A program made the translations under genes and the position numbers. From Delia radicum (Eukaryota; Arthropoda; Insecta; Diptera; Anthomyiidae), in NCBI GenBank assembly GCA_021234595.1, contig CM037851.1, positions 188,412,486 through 188,476,485 of the forward strand: a DNA stretch of 64,000 nucleotides, given 5' to 3'. Shown here piece after piece: positions 22,191 to 33,882 of this stretch; positions within the stretch are counted from its first letter, which is position 1, and each line of letters begins with the position of its first letter. The notes under the pieces are model-generated. The model did no database searches and was not told the origin of the DNA. It saw only the letters and a list, made by a program, of their open reading frames with translations.

Positions 22191-22260
22191 GTCGAGCCGG
22201 GAATCGCTCCCGGGTCGTCAGATTAACAGGAGGCTTCTCTATACCCTAAGCAACCGAGGC
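22191..22260 (-). ncRNA. tRNA-like sequence, possible tRNA-Asn pseudogene or SINE head
   Basis: The minus strand folds partly like a tRNA: a D-arm GCTT...AAGC around an A-box-like TTGCTTAGGGTA, an anticodon-region CTGTTAATC resembling tRNA-Asn (GTT), and a T-arm CCGGG-AGCGATT-CCCGG with a near-consensus B box. The acceptor stem ends do not pair and the T-loop lacks its TTC, so it is not a functional tRNA. No SINE tail is visible. Confidence 0.5.
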
Positions 22261-22345
22261 ATAAAACGTTTCATAGTTTAAAACATAAATTAATTTTTCT
22301 TCTATGTAAATTCGTTCAAGATATACCAAAACTAACACCTTACTC

Positions 22346-25300
22346 CAGGCACGTAGCTAGGAATTCGTTTTGGGGGGGGGGGGGGGGCTTTTCGATTTTT
22401 TATTTTGATTATATATATATTTTTTTTTTATTGCACACTAGAGTAACAGCTTTTTTTTTTTTTTGTTTGCTAAATTTTTGATAAATTTTTGCTAAATTTT
22501 TGCTAAATTTTTACCGTAATGGGCAATCATGTATTAATAATAGAAATCGCTTTCTCAGGTCATTTTGAAACAAAAACCTCCCGCATAAAGTGCATATCCT
22601 TAAAATGCATTTTTTCATTTTTTACTTATTGTGTTCATTATTTTGCGAATTTTGATGTCTATATCGCGAAACAACGCTTTAATCTGTTTGATCACAGTCC
22701 GCGAAACACGTCAAATTTGAAAACCTTTGTGTACTTTATGTTGGATATGCATCGTTAGTGTCTAATTACGTTAAGTTTTTAGCTAAATATTAATTTTTAG
22801 TTTAATTAAATAAAAAAGAGGATTATGCGGAACACTTTTTGAAAACCGCGAAAAATAAAATTACTTGATATTTTTATGTGCTAGTATACGTCTAGGGTAG
22901 CTAAAACTTGATAAATGTAAAAAAAGTAAAAAAGTTTCAACTTCTAATAACCCGATTAAAATTAATATGATGCTTTATATAATCATACGAAATTTAACAT
23001 GAGTCTTAATATAGTTTTATTCGAAAAAAGGGCATAATAATTAAATATCATCCGAATAATGACGCGATACAATTTAATACGATTTTATAAAGCGGTATAA
23101 ATTTATATCTATCCAGTTTTTGATTTTAAAACGTCATGAAAATTCAAAATATCTATTAATCTTTTTAGACTTTAGCCGCTTGCAAAAGGTTTACAACTTT
23201 ATAATTTGTAACAAATTCTATAGCATTTGGAAATTTTATTTATAATAATATTGTGTTTTTTTAAATATGATATAATATCAAAATATATATTATTTTGCAA
23301 TGTCTAGGTATATAAATATATCGTAATTATTAATTGGATTAGTTTTAGAGTATTCTAAATGCAATATACAATTATACGCAACTATATATGACATCATGTT
23401 AAATTTTTTATACGAAATTAATTTTATATATGAATTTATATAATTATGTCCGGTTAAATCCACTGGCAGACAACACCTTATAAGTGTATATAAAATAATG
23501 TATTATTTTATGCAAAAGTTTTAACTCGGGAAATTAAAGATTTATAACCGTGCAAAAAACAAATTAAAAGCAAATATCCTACATAATTTGCCTGACACTT
23601 ACAAGGAAGCTTTTCCGATGGGTTCCCTTTGAAATTAATGAAATCCGGATAGGTGATAAAGCAGCAAAAATATATGTAAAACGTATCTATTTTTAAAATT
23701 GGTGGTGAAATTTAACACATCTTTGTATGAAAATATGTTTAAAGTTTAGGAAGTTTACACTTATTTAAAAACAGCGTTAAAATGCTCGAGAAAACACACA
23801 TGTTGAAAACCATTTTGACACTATGTCGTGGACCCCGGCTGCCACTTATTTGAATTATTTTAACAAATTATTTTTTTCCCCTTTTTCATATATCCGACTC
23901 AAGTCTTGTATTAAAAAAATCGCAAATTTTACAAGCAAGCGTGATTGTAGTCTGAAAGAAATAATAACAAAGAAAAAATATAAAATTGGAACATTTAAAA
24001 ATATACCTGACATCGCCTAGGTCTTATTTAAACTAAATTATGTTTTTCCAATTCACTTTGATTTATATTCTGGACAATTTCAGACGCTTTTCAAATTGTC
24101 TTTAATCAATTTTTTAAATGAAAACCCTTTAAAATGTCTAAAAAAAAACTACATCGTTATAACACAAAGACTGGTTTAGCTACTTGATTTTAAAATGTCG
24201 CATTTCAAGGAGCGCCGATAGAAATTTGTTTACATTATTCTAAAAAAAAATTGAGAAAATTTGAGTTACATTGGACCACGTTAAAACATTATGTATATCG
24301 ATCAAAGTTTGAGGCTTAAATTTGTTTCAAAAAATTAAAAAAATATATGAGATATCGTAATATATATCGTAAAAAAAAATACTGAAAACTATGTTACCGG
24401 ATGCGTGCGTAGCAAACCAAATTTAAATAAAAAGATTTACGGCACAAGTAAAATTAATTTTGAGCCTTAATGGTACCTCCATTTTAAAAGATTATGTCAA
24501 AATACACAGAAAAAATCATTGTCAAAAAAATTTCAATTAAACTTTTGTTGGATTTCAAACTTACTTTCAATTAACTGTTTAATTGAAAATGAATTTGGTA
24601 TCAAAAAAAAATTTTCAGTTTTTATAACGTATAATAAGAAATGCAAAAATTTTAAAAAGTCACCAAAATTAAAAAAAATCGTTTAAAGTAGAAAATTCGC
24701 GTTTCTTTAGTTTTGGTATTTTTTTAAAATTTTTTTTCGAATTTTGGCGTTTATTTTTGGGAGTTTTTTAAATTTCTGCAATTTTGAGGATTGTTTTTTA
24801 AATTTTGGCAATTTTTTTTTTCAAATTTTGCGATTTTTTCAAATGGTCTCGATTTTTTTAAATTTTGGCGATTTTTTTATAATTTTGGTGATTTTTTTAA
24901 ATTTTGTAATTTTTCCCAATAGTAAACAATATTCAATTAAATTCTAAATAGATGTGAATAAAACTACTATATGTAATTGAAAATAATATTAATTAAATAG
25001 ATACAAATTATTTTAGTTGTTACTACAATTGCATCAACACGACCGAATTCAGTTAAACTCTTGCCGAATCAACAAATATTTTAATTAAAACTCAATTTTA
25101 GTTTTTTCAGTGTAGACATATTTAATTCTTAGTTTGCATTGTCTCAAACAATTTTTTGATTATATTTTAAGTCAAAGACTTCGAAATCACTTATGGAATG
25201 ATTTTATTTATTGCTTTTAGTCTAAACTCAACTCTAACAATGATAGCCGCCCATTTGCAGGCGATGTTTTCTAACGAAATTTTAAGATTCGAACCATATA

Positions 25301-25464
25301 AAACTATTTCCTATTTGATCCAAGTCAAAAATAAATATTTTCATATTAAATTTATCAATAACATTGTTACTTTCTAACAAATTGTATTAAGTTTTTCAAT
25401 TTGTCAAATCATTTCGGGGGGCTCTAGCACCCAAGCCCCCCCCCCCCCCCTAGCTACGTGCCTG
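22346..25464. mobile_element. hAT element, 3119 bp, 8-bp TSD, non-autonomous
   Basis: Ends CAGGCACGTAGCTAGG and CCTAGCTACGTGCCTG are a perfect inverted repeat flanked by CCTTACTC on both sides (22338-22345, 25465-25472). Just inside are a G-run on the left and a C-run on the right. No transposase frame remains; the interior is AT-rich, and the frames at 22519, 23823 and 24744 are not recognisable. A MITE at 24505-25112 is nested inside. Another copy of its left part lies at 1-330. Confidence 0.9.
24505..25112. mobile_element. MITE with CACAGAAAAA ends and TA target
   Basis: CACAGAAAAAATC at the left, TTTTTTCAGTG at the right, TA on both sides. The interior includes TTTTGG-GATTTTTT irregular repeats (24720-24920) and AATTGA-rich arms. 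The ends are of the same type as at 45825 and 61451, but the body differs. Confidence 0.65.
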
Positions 25465-25725
25465 CCTTACTCTTTACCTTACAAAAATACGAATTTTAAT
25501 GAGTCTAAAAATAGAATTCCAGAAAAATGTTGTATTATTATATCTTGCCTGTAAGTAATAAAATGAATAACCAAAAACCAATTATTTTTTTGTATGATAA
25601 TAATACATTATAAGTTTCTTATTGGTAGCCCATTATTTTAATACTTGAAGTAATGCAGAAGGTAATAAGTACTCATTACAAAGTAATGTATAAAGTAATA
25701 AGTAGTCAATACCGTGTTTTTGCTG

Positions 25726-26359
25726 AGATGATTTCAATAAATTTTTTACTGCATTTTTAGTTTATTTTATCAACAGTTAAAAACAAATGACAATGGTAGT
25801 AGAATTTAGTGATAAGTCGTCCTTTTTTTAAATTAAATTTCAATTGCTTTTAACTACAATAACAGTGGTCCTACATAATATTCATATTGTTGGTAATAAA
25901 TAGTTAAATATGTTTCTTCTAATTAAACCAATTCATTGTTTATGCTTTGATTGACAAAATCTCTAATTTGCCACACTCGACTTGCTAAGAGGCACAATCT
26001 GATGCATGGAGCTGGTTTTGATATTCAGTACGACACAAGGCAAAAAGTATTTCATATAGAGCAATTTATCAATATAAAATACATTTGATTAATTAAATCG
26101 AGCGAAACTCCTGCAGTCTGATAAATCCCTTTCCAACAAAAATGTTTTTTTATTCATCCTGTAAAATTCTTTAGTAGTTAATTATAAAAAATTAATACAC
26201 TCCCAATATTATTACACTGAAAACAACACAAAATACCTATTAAATTAATTGAAAACACAATTAAAAAATGACTACTGATATTTTTGTATATTCAACCCAT
26301 TTTAACATATATTTTTAAACATTGTTAAAATCTTCTATCTATCTATCTATCTTCTATGT
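25726..26359. other. No gene seen; TATC microsatellite at the right edge
   Basis: AT-rich sequence without element ends. A short run of ATCT units (26331-26350) abuts the Helitron that follows. Confidence 0.5.
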
Positions 26360-28030
26360 TCTATATATATAAAACAGGATATGATAATGTATGTAACGTA
26401 TGGACTCCAAAACGGCTGGGCCGATTTTAATGAAATTTCAGGGAATCTTTAGAATATTCAAGCGGGTGACACTGTGAAGTCTGATTTTCATTCTGTGGGC
26501 GGAGGGGCGTGGCAAAATCCAATTTTCATATTGTACCACCAATGACATATACATGTATTTATTTTTTTTTGCTTTTTTTTTATTTTATTTTTTTGAAAGC
26601 CGTTGTCATGTTTTTCAAAACGAGATATCAAACTCTTAAATCGGTTATGTAGTTCCGAAGATATTTACAAAAAACCGATGTTAATAATGATCCAATATCA
26701 AAATTTTAAAACTTTCGAAATGTTGCATTCAAAAATCCGAGTTTTCGGTTTATTTACAAAATATTTACATCATTCGATAACACAAAATATTCCGCGCTTA
26801 CTAAGGTGCAATATTGTACAATAAGTTAAAAATAATATTATATTATCAATCGATGATAAACAACTTTGTGTACTCTTGCATTTAAGATACCTGCGTTATA
26901 TACTTCCATGGTGAAACCTTTAAAACAAATTCTTTGAATAACTCTCTGCATTCCACTTTCAATATAAAAAATAACGGTACATTCAAACAAAATTTGTTTT
27001 CAATAGCTCACTGACTGCATTTGATTTGTTTTGCGTTAATTGTTGTTTTGTATTCATAAGTTAAAAACCTATAAGTGAATTCAATTTAGTAAATAACAAG
27101 TGTTTTGCAATTTGCAATAATAAAATTATTTTATAAATTATTTTTAATGACAATTCATCAAACAGGTAATATGATTACTGTGGTTCCAACAACCAATAAA
27201 ATGTTATAAAAGTAAAAAACAAAACACATCATTGTTCCTTTTGCACGATTACAGTTTACTAAATACCACCAAAAAAAAAACAGCCATTGCTAAAAAAACC
27301 ACCGCAACACGGCAGCAGAGGGAAATAAGGGCCGCTGAATTAGCTGAGGAACGAGAATCACGTCTTCAGGAAAATCGCGAAAGGGCATCTACGTCTAGAG
27401 CCGCAGAAACGGAAAGAGAACGCGAATCATGGCTTCAGCAAATGCGTGACAGTGCATCTTCATCTAGAGCTGCTGAGACACGCCAACAGCATGTCGAAAG
27501 ACTTGCTGCCAATCGCTCCCGAATGGCTCGATCAAGAGAAAGAATCGATTTAAAGTTGGCGGCATTTCACTACAAAAGCTACAGAAGTTGAACAGCGTTG
27601 CGCAATCAGTACTGAAGTCAGACGGGAAATCGTTTCGAGTCTTCAAGCTATGTTACACAAACACAACAGCCTCATCCGTCTATTCAAAAGAGCCCTAGAC
27701 CAGATGCCGACAGATGATTATACGGTTGTGATAAGAGCTGACAAGACACCGGCTGGTGAGCATGAGCGGCGCTTCAATGCACCGGTGATAGGTGACGTCG
27801 CAGTTGTTATGGCAGTTGTTTTCAGCTATTTATTTTATATACTTCAGCAAATAAAGGCGATAGAAGAACAAAGAGGCGTTGGGCTTCCCATGAAATTACA
27901 AATTTTAAAATGATTTACTAATGTGAATTTATTTTTTTAATTATTTATTTGCGTAAAAAAAATTTCTTGATTTAAAGAATTAATTACAATTAAAATTTGA
28001 AGGCGAAACAAAGTTTCCCGGGTCAGCTAT
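26360..28030 (+). mobile_element. Decayed Helitron with internal deletion
   Basis: It starts TCTATATATATAAAACAGG, followed by the ACTCCAAAACGGCTGGGCCG stretch familiar from insect Helitron 5' ends. It ends with a hairpin GAAAC-AAA-GTTTC and CCCGGGTCAGCTAT, a mutated form of the CTAG terminus. Between them are two N-terminal protein segments of the Rep/helicase polyprotein and nothing of the Rep motif or helicase. The two parts of the element were therefore joined by a large internal deletion. Confidence 0.8.
27286..27913 (+). pseudogene. Helitron protein, N-terminal relic
   Basis: The first frame (to 27591) carries repeated blocks of the type ERESRLQENRERASTSRAAET, the R/E/A-rich repeats at the start of insect Helitron proteins. 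After a frame change near 27560-27600, the frame to 27913 has VRREIVSSLQAMLHKHN and ADKTPAGEHERRFNAP, a conserved block upstream of the Rep domain. After NAPVIGDVAVV the similarity stops, and the remaining residues read into 3' non-coding sequence. No HUH motif or helicase motif is present, so it is dead. Confidence 0.8.
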
Positions 28031-28757
28031 AACCGATAAAAGTAGTAAAAACCACAGAAAGTCTTTTAAAAATATATTTAATATTTAACGGCCAAAAAGT
28101 AAAAACAGCGATTTTTTTAGTTTGATTTTGATATTAAAAAGTTTTTTCTTGTGATTACAAAAAAGAACACATGCACAAGTCAATGTTTGTATATTTTTGT
28201 GTGTTTGTTATGTTTGTATATTTCAATTTCTTGTAAATTTAATTGAAATAATTCTGTATTTAAACAAACTATTTTTGCAACAAATGTTTATGGAATGATT
28301 GGCCTTTTTTTAATGAACGAGAAAATAAACAAAATTCAGAATTTAACTATTTTCAATTTACAACGAGCTTTTAACCTCCGTATATATACAAAAATATAGC
28401 AAATCAAACATATTAGCTAGGTTGATACTAGTATTTCGATCTGGCTAAAGATCTCATCAGAACCCGAAGTTTTAGAAACTCTAGAGCCTCCATAATGGGC
28501 AGAACTTTAACAAAAAAACAATTAATCATCAATTTTGCTCCATTCTTGTCTTATTAGTATTCAAACACGCGGCTAGGATCTTTTGCTTAATAGCATCATG
28601 ACGTTACTAAACTTTGAAGACTTATTTATATTTCTATTCTTCTATTCTATTTATATATTTCTATTTATTTCTATTCTATTTCCAGTTCTATTTATATAAA
28701 ATTTTTTTTTTTAGTTTTTACTCTGACTCAAGTAATATTTTTTACAGTTTTATTAGT

Positions 28758-28850
28758 TGGGGATTTTTGAATTTTTTTTTATATTCATCGTCTTCTTAGA
28801 CAGTGTGCAATTAATACTATAATTAATATGCACATATTTTTCAATTGTTT
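28758..28850 (+). repeat. Direct repeat, left copy
   Basis: About 92 bp from GGGGATTTTTGAATTT through TTCATCGTCTTCTTAGACAG to TTTTCAATTGTTT. It recurs at 29386-29475 with few changes on the other side of a Helitron-derived fragment. Confidence 0.85.
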
Positions 28851-29385
28851 GATATAGGCGTGGTAGAGAAGATTAAGCAAACTTTTCTAAAAATCATAAC
28901 ATTGTAAATTTTTTATTGAATTAGACTGCGCAGTTTCTGGTAACACAACCTTCATCAGTAATCCTTTTGACAATACTGTAATTATTTGTTATGGTTTTTA
29001 TTGTTTGATTGCATCTATATGAAATGTTTATTTATTAAATGCAATCCTGAACCTGCTTTCTTTGCCACATGCACTTCGCACTACACTTTAAACAGAGGCT
29101 CTAACCACTTGATCTAAAGTCAGGTCGATTTTTGCTGTGGCTTAAAACCAGTTCCAATTACACGGGGTCGATTTTACATTTTAATTGTAATTGCAGAAGA
29201 TAGCTAAGACAAACACCACAACAATTCACAATTGTTAGAAAATCATATGTAATCTAATTTCCACTATTTCCCACATTTTGTGAGTTGGCGACAACTATGA
29301 TGTATTTTGTGTACATACGGTAGTTTGGCTATTCACGTAGTTAGGGAAGAGTTGCCAGGGAGCAAATTTTTGATATATTTTATTT
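28851..29385 (+). mobile_element. Helitron-derived fragment between direct repeats
   Basis: Matches, in the same orientation, 15100-15660 of the Helitron at 14234-15682: GGCGTGGTAGAGAAGA..., CAGACTGCGCAGTTTCTGG..., and GTAGTTAGGGAAGA.TTGCCAG. Neither Helitron terminus is present. Confidence 0.75.
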
Positions 29386-29475
29386 GGGATTTTTGATTTT
29401 TTTTTATATTCATCGTCTTCTTAGACAGTGTACAATTAATACTATAATTAATATGCACATATTTTTCAATTGTTT
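29386..29475 (+). repeat. Direct repeat, right copy
   Basis: Second copy of 28758-28850. The duplication is far longer than any transposon TSD. Confidence 0.85.
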
Positions 29476-31357
29476 AGTTTTTTGTTTATATATACATCGA
29501 GATTATTTTTATGTTATTTTCAATTTATAACTAGCTTTCAACCTTCGAAAGTACGTATATTTATATAGTTTGTTTTTAAAACTACCGATAGAAAAATTTG
29601 AAAAATATATTTCTATGTATTTTAACTGATTATTCATTTGAAAACAATCTTTACGTAAAACTTTACAAATAAACTTAAATTGGTAACACAAAAAATATTG
29701 CGTGTGTATTGTCATTACATGACAAAATAAATATGAGAATTTGTTCATCTACTGTTGAATTTGACACGTTAAGGTTTTAAGAACTAGAAGTAAGCTTGAT
29801 TTTATATTGTCTGGATATCAGAGAGTTCCGAAGGTCCAAAACCGTTTTTCTATTACATACGGGAGTAAAGTAATCGATGTTTAACTTTGTAAAAAAGTTA
29901 TCGTGTCCATGCTTCATTATTGTTTGAATTATATGCTCGGGAATATCTATAAAAAGCCACGATGCAATATTAAAATCTGTAGACAAAAGAATTTATTTTG
30001 TATGCAAACAATTGAATTTATAAATAGCACCAATATATTGAATTGAAGGTTAATATGTTAGTATTTATTTCCAAATACAGCACCCAAATAGATTTATATT
30101 CAACAAATAATGTTTATTACGCTTACGTGCCTGCTTTCTAATTATCCTTCGGGCAGGCTTTGTGTTAATATAAGGATATATATATATATATATATATATA
30201 TTCGCTTTATAATGTATAATGTATGGGCTCAATGGAGCCAAAACATTTAAACAAGTAAAAACAAACTGAGAACCTATATCAAAATAAAAATATTGCCGTT
30301 TAAAAAAAAACAAAAATCTTTTATAATAAAATGTTTATTTTCTCATTTTTTTATTAAAACATATTTGCAAACTTTAACAATATTGCGTATTATATCGATC
30401 TATTAAATGCTTTAAAAAATACATCCCTACAAGCATGTATGATAAATATTCACTCTGTAAGTGTGAACGATAAAACCATTGAAGTCGTTCATGTTAACTA
30501 TAGGATACCCATGTAGCAGTCTGTTTGAAATTCGTCAAGTCTTTGGGTCCGAAGTTTTTATGTGTTTAAATGGACTTTAAAAATTGCGGTTACAACAACC
30601 GAATCAATTAATTGGCAACAAATTCCGTTGTCAGCTTGATACAGTTTTCTCTATGAAGTACTGGATTTTATGCCGATTTTTCACTCGACGGTTATTATTG
30701 CAATACATACTTTATTCTTCCAAATTTATAGACCGTTAGTAATCTAAATAGTATCACCATGTTTGTATTGAGTATTTACATATAAAGAAAGTTTGTTGAT
30801 AAATATTTTTATAACATTAAATAGAAAATAAACCCAATAAAAACACACAAACAGCAACATCCACTCATATTCAAGGGGGAAAATACAACGTATAAATAAA
30901 AAAATCAGTAAAGCAATTGATTTTTATGTCTTTCCAATACTTACCACATTTCCTCTTATTTTTTTATGAAACATTTTCAGTTTCTTTTTTCTTCGGCAAT
31001 ATTTTATTAAAAACTTTTTTAGCACAAACGAGTAAAACATGTTAATAATGTAAATGTGAAAATGGAATTCAGAGTTTTAATTTAATGCGTTCAGTTTCTG
31101 TTTATTTTATGCAGATTGTTCTAGCAACAAAATCAAGTGTTAAATTATTTTTCAAAAAATTCCTTTTGACAAATGAGTTAGATACAAATACAGCAGTAAA
31201 AACTCTACTACTTTTTAAAATATTCACACCTTATATTCAAACTTGCTCATCACAGTTAAAAAAAAAAAAAATCGTGCAGCAAAATTTAAAAGTACCATAA
31301 TTTCAAAAATTTTTGACAATTTACAGGAAAAGATTTTCAAATACACTAATAAGCTTT
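29476..31357. other. No gene firmly supported; TA microsatellite
   Basis: AT-rich. A (TA)n microsatellite lies at about 30177-30201. The minus-strand frame 29986-29777 is preceded by a good 3' splice-site-like TTTTGTCTACAG and has ordinary amino-acid composition, but I recognise no family. It could be a relic terminal exon. Confidence 0.4.
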
Positions 31358-31446
31358 TGATTGACGCGGAAGGATTTATCATGCTTAAACATCGGCTAAC
31401 ACATACAGCCGATGTTTGAGCATGAAGAATCCTTCCGCGTCAATCA
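31358..31446. repeat. Long hairpin, 40-bp arms, 9-nt loop
   Basis: The left arm (31358-31397) and right arm (31407-31446) pair at 37 of 40 positions; outer sequence TGATTGACGCGGAAGGATT, inner ACATCGGCT. The loop is AACACATAC. The hairpin is clearly more GC-rich than its surroundings. Size and shape resemble a small foldback element or a pre-miRNA-like hairpin. Confidence 0.9.
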
Positions 31447-31849
31447 CATACAGTGTTGGAAAAAATAATATGGACGATTGCTTAAAGTTCAATGGTTTGA
31501 TAAAATCCTTGTTATACAATACGGATTTTTTTATATTCAAAAGCCGTTGGATTGTGTTGAAAATAGTGATTTTCGATTATGCAAATAATTTTCTCCTATT
31601 ATTTTCATTAAATTAACTAGAATTACAAAATAGTAAAAATGTATAGACATTTGCTTGGAAAAAATAATGGCGACAGTTCTTACATTATGTGATATTCCAA
31701 AATGTTTGTGAGAATAACCTATGCCAATTTAGTAAATGAACAATTTTAAAACGCTTGTAGTTAAAGAACTAATTTTTTTTTTTGAAAAAGTATTTTTATT
31801 TATAATACAGTGTAGACTATAAATTCTTATTCCACTTTTTGTAGAAAGG

Positions 31850-33260
31850 GGCGGTATGAAACAAGACCCCAATGAAATAAGGCCCCAAACCGAAAATGAA
31901 GTAAGGCCCCAAAAATTTCGATAAAAAAAATTGGGGTGTTATTTCAATTTTTGGGACTTTATTTCATTTTTTTTGGGACTTTATTTCATAATGAAATAAG
32001 GCCCCAATATGAGAAATGAAATAAGTCCCCAAATAATATTTTTGGGGTGTTATTTCATTTTCTTAAAAAGCACAATTTTTAAGTAATATAAGCAAATAAC
32101 CGTTATAATTACTGCATGAATTATCAAGTTATTAATGTAAATAGTTATTTGCTATTAGTAAGTGAGATTATACCGTGTAGTAATTTTGAAGTTTCTTTTA
32201 TGTCGCACGCAGAAAAAAACTTTATTTCGCGAAGCCGCCTGCCGCGTTCTACGGAGGAAAAAAACCCCTAAGACCGGCCGAAGGCAGCCACCCAGAAGAA
32301 CTTGTTTTTCAAATCAGATGTCGAATCCGTTGAAATCTTATATTTTTAAGACCTCAAGTAATTTGTAAAAACAAGATTTTTCTGTGTGGCGGCCTTCGGC
32401 CGCTCTTAGGGGTTTTTTCCTCCGTACAACGCAGCAGGCGGCTTCGCGAAATAAAGTTTTTTCTGCGTGCGATTATACGATTTATAAATTTAGTTTTATT
32501 TTGTGATATACTACTAAAAAATATTAAAAAAAACTGTATTGATATACTAAATATTATTAATCTTTTTATTTTAAAACGGCTGAAAAAAAAAATCGCGCAA
32601 TTTTTTTTTTCCACCCTTTTTACTATGTATTAATTAGGAATAAAGAAATATTTCAAAGTAATATATAATTTTGTTTTTTTTTTTATTGAGGCCTTATTTC
32701 ATTTTCAAAATGGGGCTTTACTGCATTACGAAATAAAGCCCCATTTTCTGTGTGGAGGCCTTCGCCCGCTCTTAGGGGTTTTTTCCTCCGTAGAACGCGG
32801 CAGGCGGCTTCGCGAAATAAAGTTTTTTCTGCGTGCGATTATACGATTTATAAATTTAGTTTTATTTTGTGATATACTACTAAAAAATATTAAAAAAAAC
32901 TGTATTGATATACTAAATATTATTAATCTTTTTATTTTAAAAAGGCTGAAAAAAAAATCGCGCAATTTTTTTTCAGCCTTTTTACTATGTATTAATTAAG
33001 AATAAAGAAATATTTCAAAGTAATATATAATTTTGTTTTTTTTTTTTTATTGGGGCCTTATTTCATTTTCAAAATGGGGCTTTACTGCATTACGAAATAA
33101 AGCTTCATTTTGTTTTGGGGTGTCGTTTCATTTGGTTGGGGGCTTATTTCATTTTTTTTTTGGGGTATTGTTTCATAATGAAATAAAGCCCCAAAAAATG
33201 GGGCGTTATTTCATTTTTGGTTTGGGGACTTATTTCATTGGGGTGTTGTTTCATACCGCC
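31850..33260. mobile_element. Foldback element built on GAAATAAGGCCCC repeats, copy 1
   Basis: The left end GGCGGTATGAAACAAGACCC mirrors the right end GTTTCATACCGCC. Arms of about 190 bp consist of variants of ATGAAATAAGGCCCCAAA. The core contains an ATTACTGCATGAATTATCAAG block (about 32110-32200) shared with 56129-56260, proving kinship with the copy at 54-56.7 kb. No coding capacity. Confidence 0.85.
32378..33107 (+). repeat. Two tandem copies of about 365 bp inside the foldback
   Basis: Unit 1 starts near 32378 (TTCTGTGTGGCGGCC) and unit 2 at 32743 (TTCTGTGTGGAGGCC). Each runs through GCTCTTAGGGGTTTTTTCC, a GCAGGCGGCTTCGCGAAATA stretch and an A/T-rich tail. The GC-rich part has an inverted partner at 32225-32290. 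It is absent from the related copy at 56.2 kb, so it is an insertion followed by duplication. Confidence 0.8.
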
Positions 33261-33280
33261 TTTTATTACATTTCTTTAAA

Positions 33281-33621
33281 ATGTTTACTTCAATTCTTCA
33301 ATGCATTTGGCTTCCCAACCATTTTCATACACTTTTTGGCATAAATTCCGCAATTGAACATGATTTTGGGAGGATTTGCGTATTTCGGTACAAATGGAAT
33401 GTTTTTTGCATTAACGACTTTTTGCCATAATGATAGCTTGCTAAATCTGCCCAACACAATATGTCTTCTTTAGAGTGTTCATCTCTAATAAGTTTTTCCA
33501 GTTTTACTAAACATTTATTAATGTAAACATTCGCGTTTACAGCCAAAGTTTTTAAATCCTGGATGTAAAGTTGTGATATTACGTTTGCTGAAATGGAAAG
33601 ATATTGAAAATCGGATGCCAT
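33281..33621 (-). pseudogene. Mariner/IS630-type transposase, C-terminal relic
   Basis: The minus-strand frame contains KLIRDEHSKEDILCWADLASYHYGKK, the block around the second catalytic Asp in the DD37-type (maT/ITm) branch of Tc1/mariner. A frameshift near 33325 leads into KVYENGWEAKCIEELK and a stop, the usual C-terminus. The RPIE.FW block with the third catalytic residue is missing between them. The N-terminus is cut at 33621. A TACAGTGTTGGAAAAAATAA motif at 31445 may be the matching element end, with the foldback inserted between. Confidence 0.75.
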
Positions 33622-33882
33622 TGTGTAGCTTTAACGAATGCACCGATTTTCAATTGGTTTTTTTTATTTGTTGAGTACTAAAACTGAAGTCCCTAACGTA
33701 GGGACATTTTTAAATTTTTGGCTAGCTTTTTTTTTAAATTTAAAAAAATACAGAAATTGAGAATTTTATTGAAAAAATAATGTGTATAACTGTAGTATTT
33801 GTGATAGTGTTTAGTTTATAGTTTATTTCCAAGTGTTTGCAGCCTAATTGTGGAAAAATATTTTTAAAATATTATATATTTA

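Larger units (their letters stand above)
21933..25725. mobile_element. Palindromic element with CAGCAAAAACAC ends, split by a hAT
   Basis: Left end CAGCAAAAACAC (21933-21944) and right end GTGTTTTTGCTG (25714-25725) are exact inverted repeats. Further in, the arms partly match (AGTAATGAGTTATGTATTACTGG on the left, complementary sequence near 25600-25680). Without the hAT at 22346-25464 it is about 670 bp. It resembles the CCCAGTAAAAA elements at 10144 and 15899. No TSD recognised. Confidence 0.6.

Noticed and set aside
22519..22758. 79-codon frame inside the hAT element
   Set aside because: Not conserved as a frame in the related copy at 1-330 and no motif.
33033..33344. 103-codon frame rich in Gly, Phe and Trp
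   Set aside because: Translation of the TTATTTCATTTTGGGG repeats of the foldback arm.
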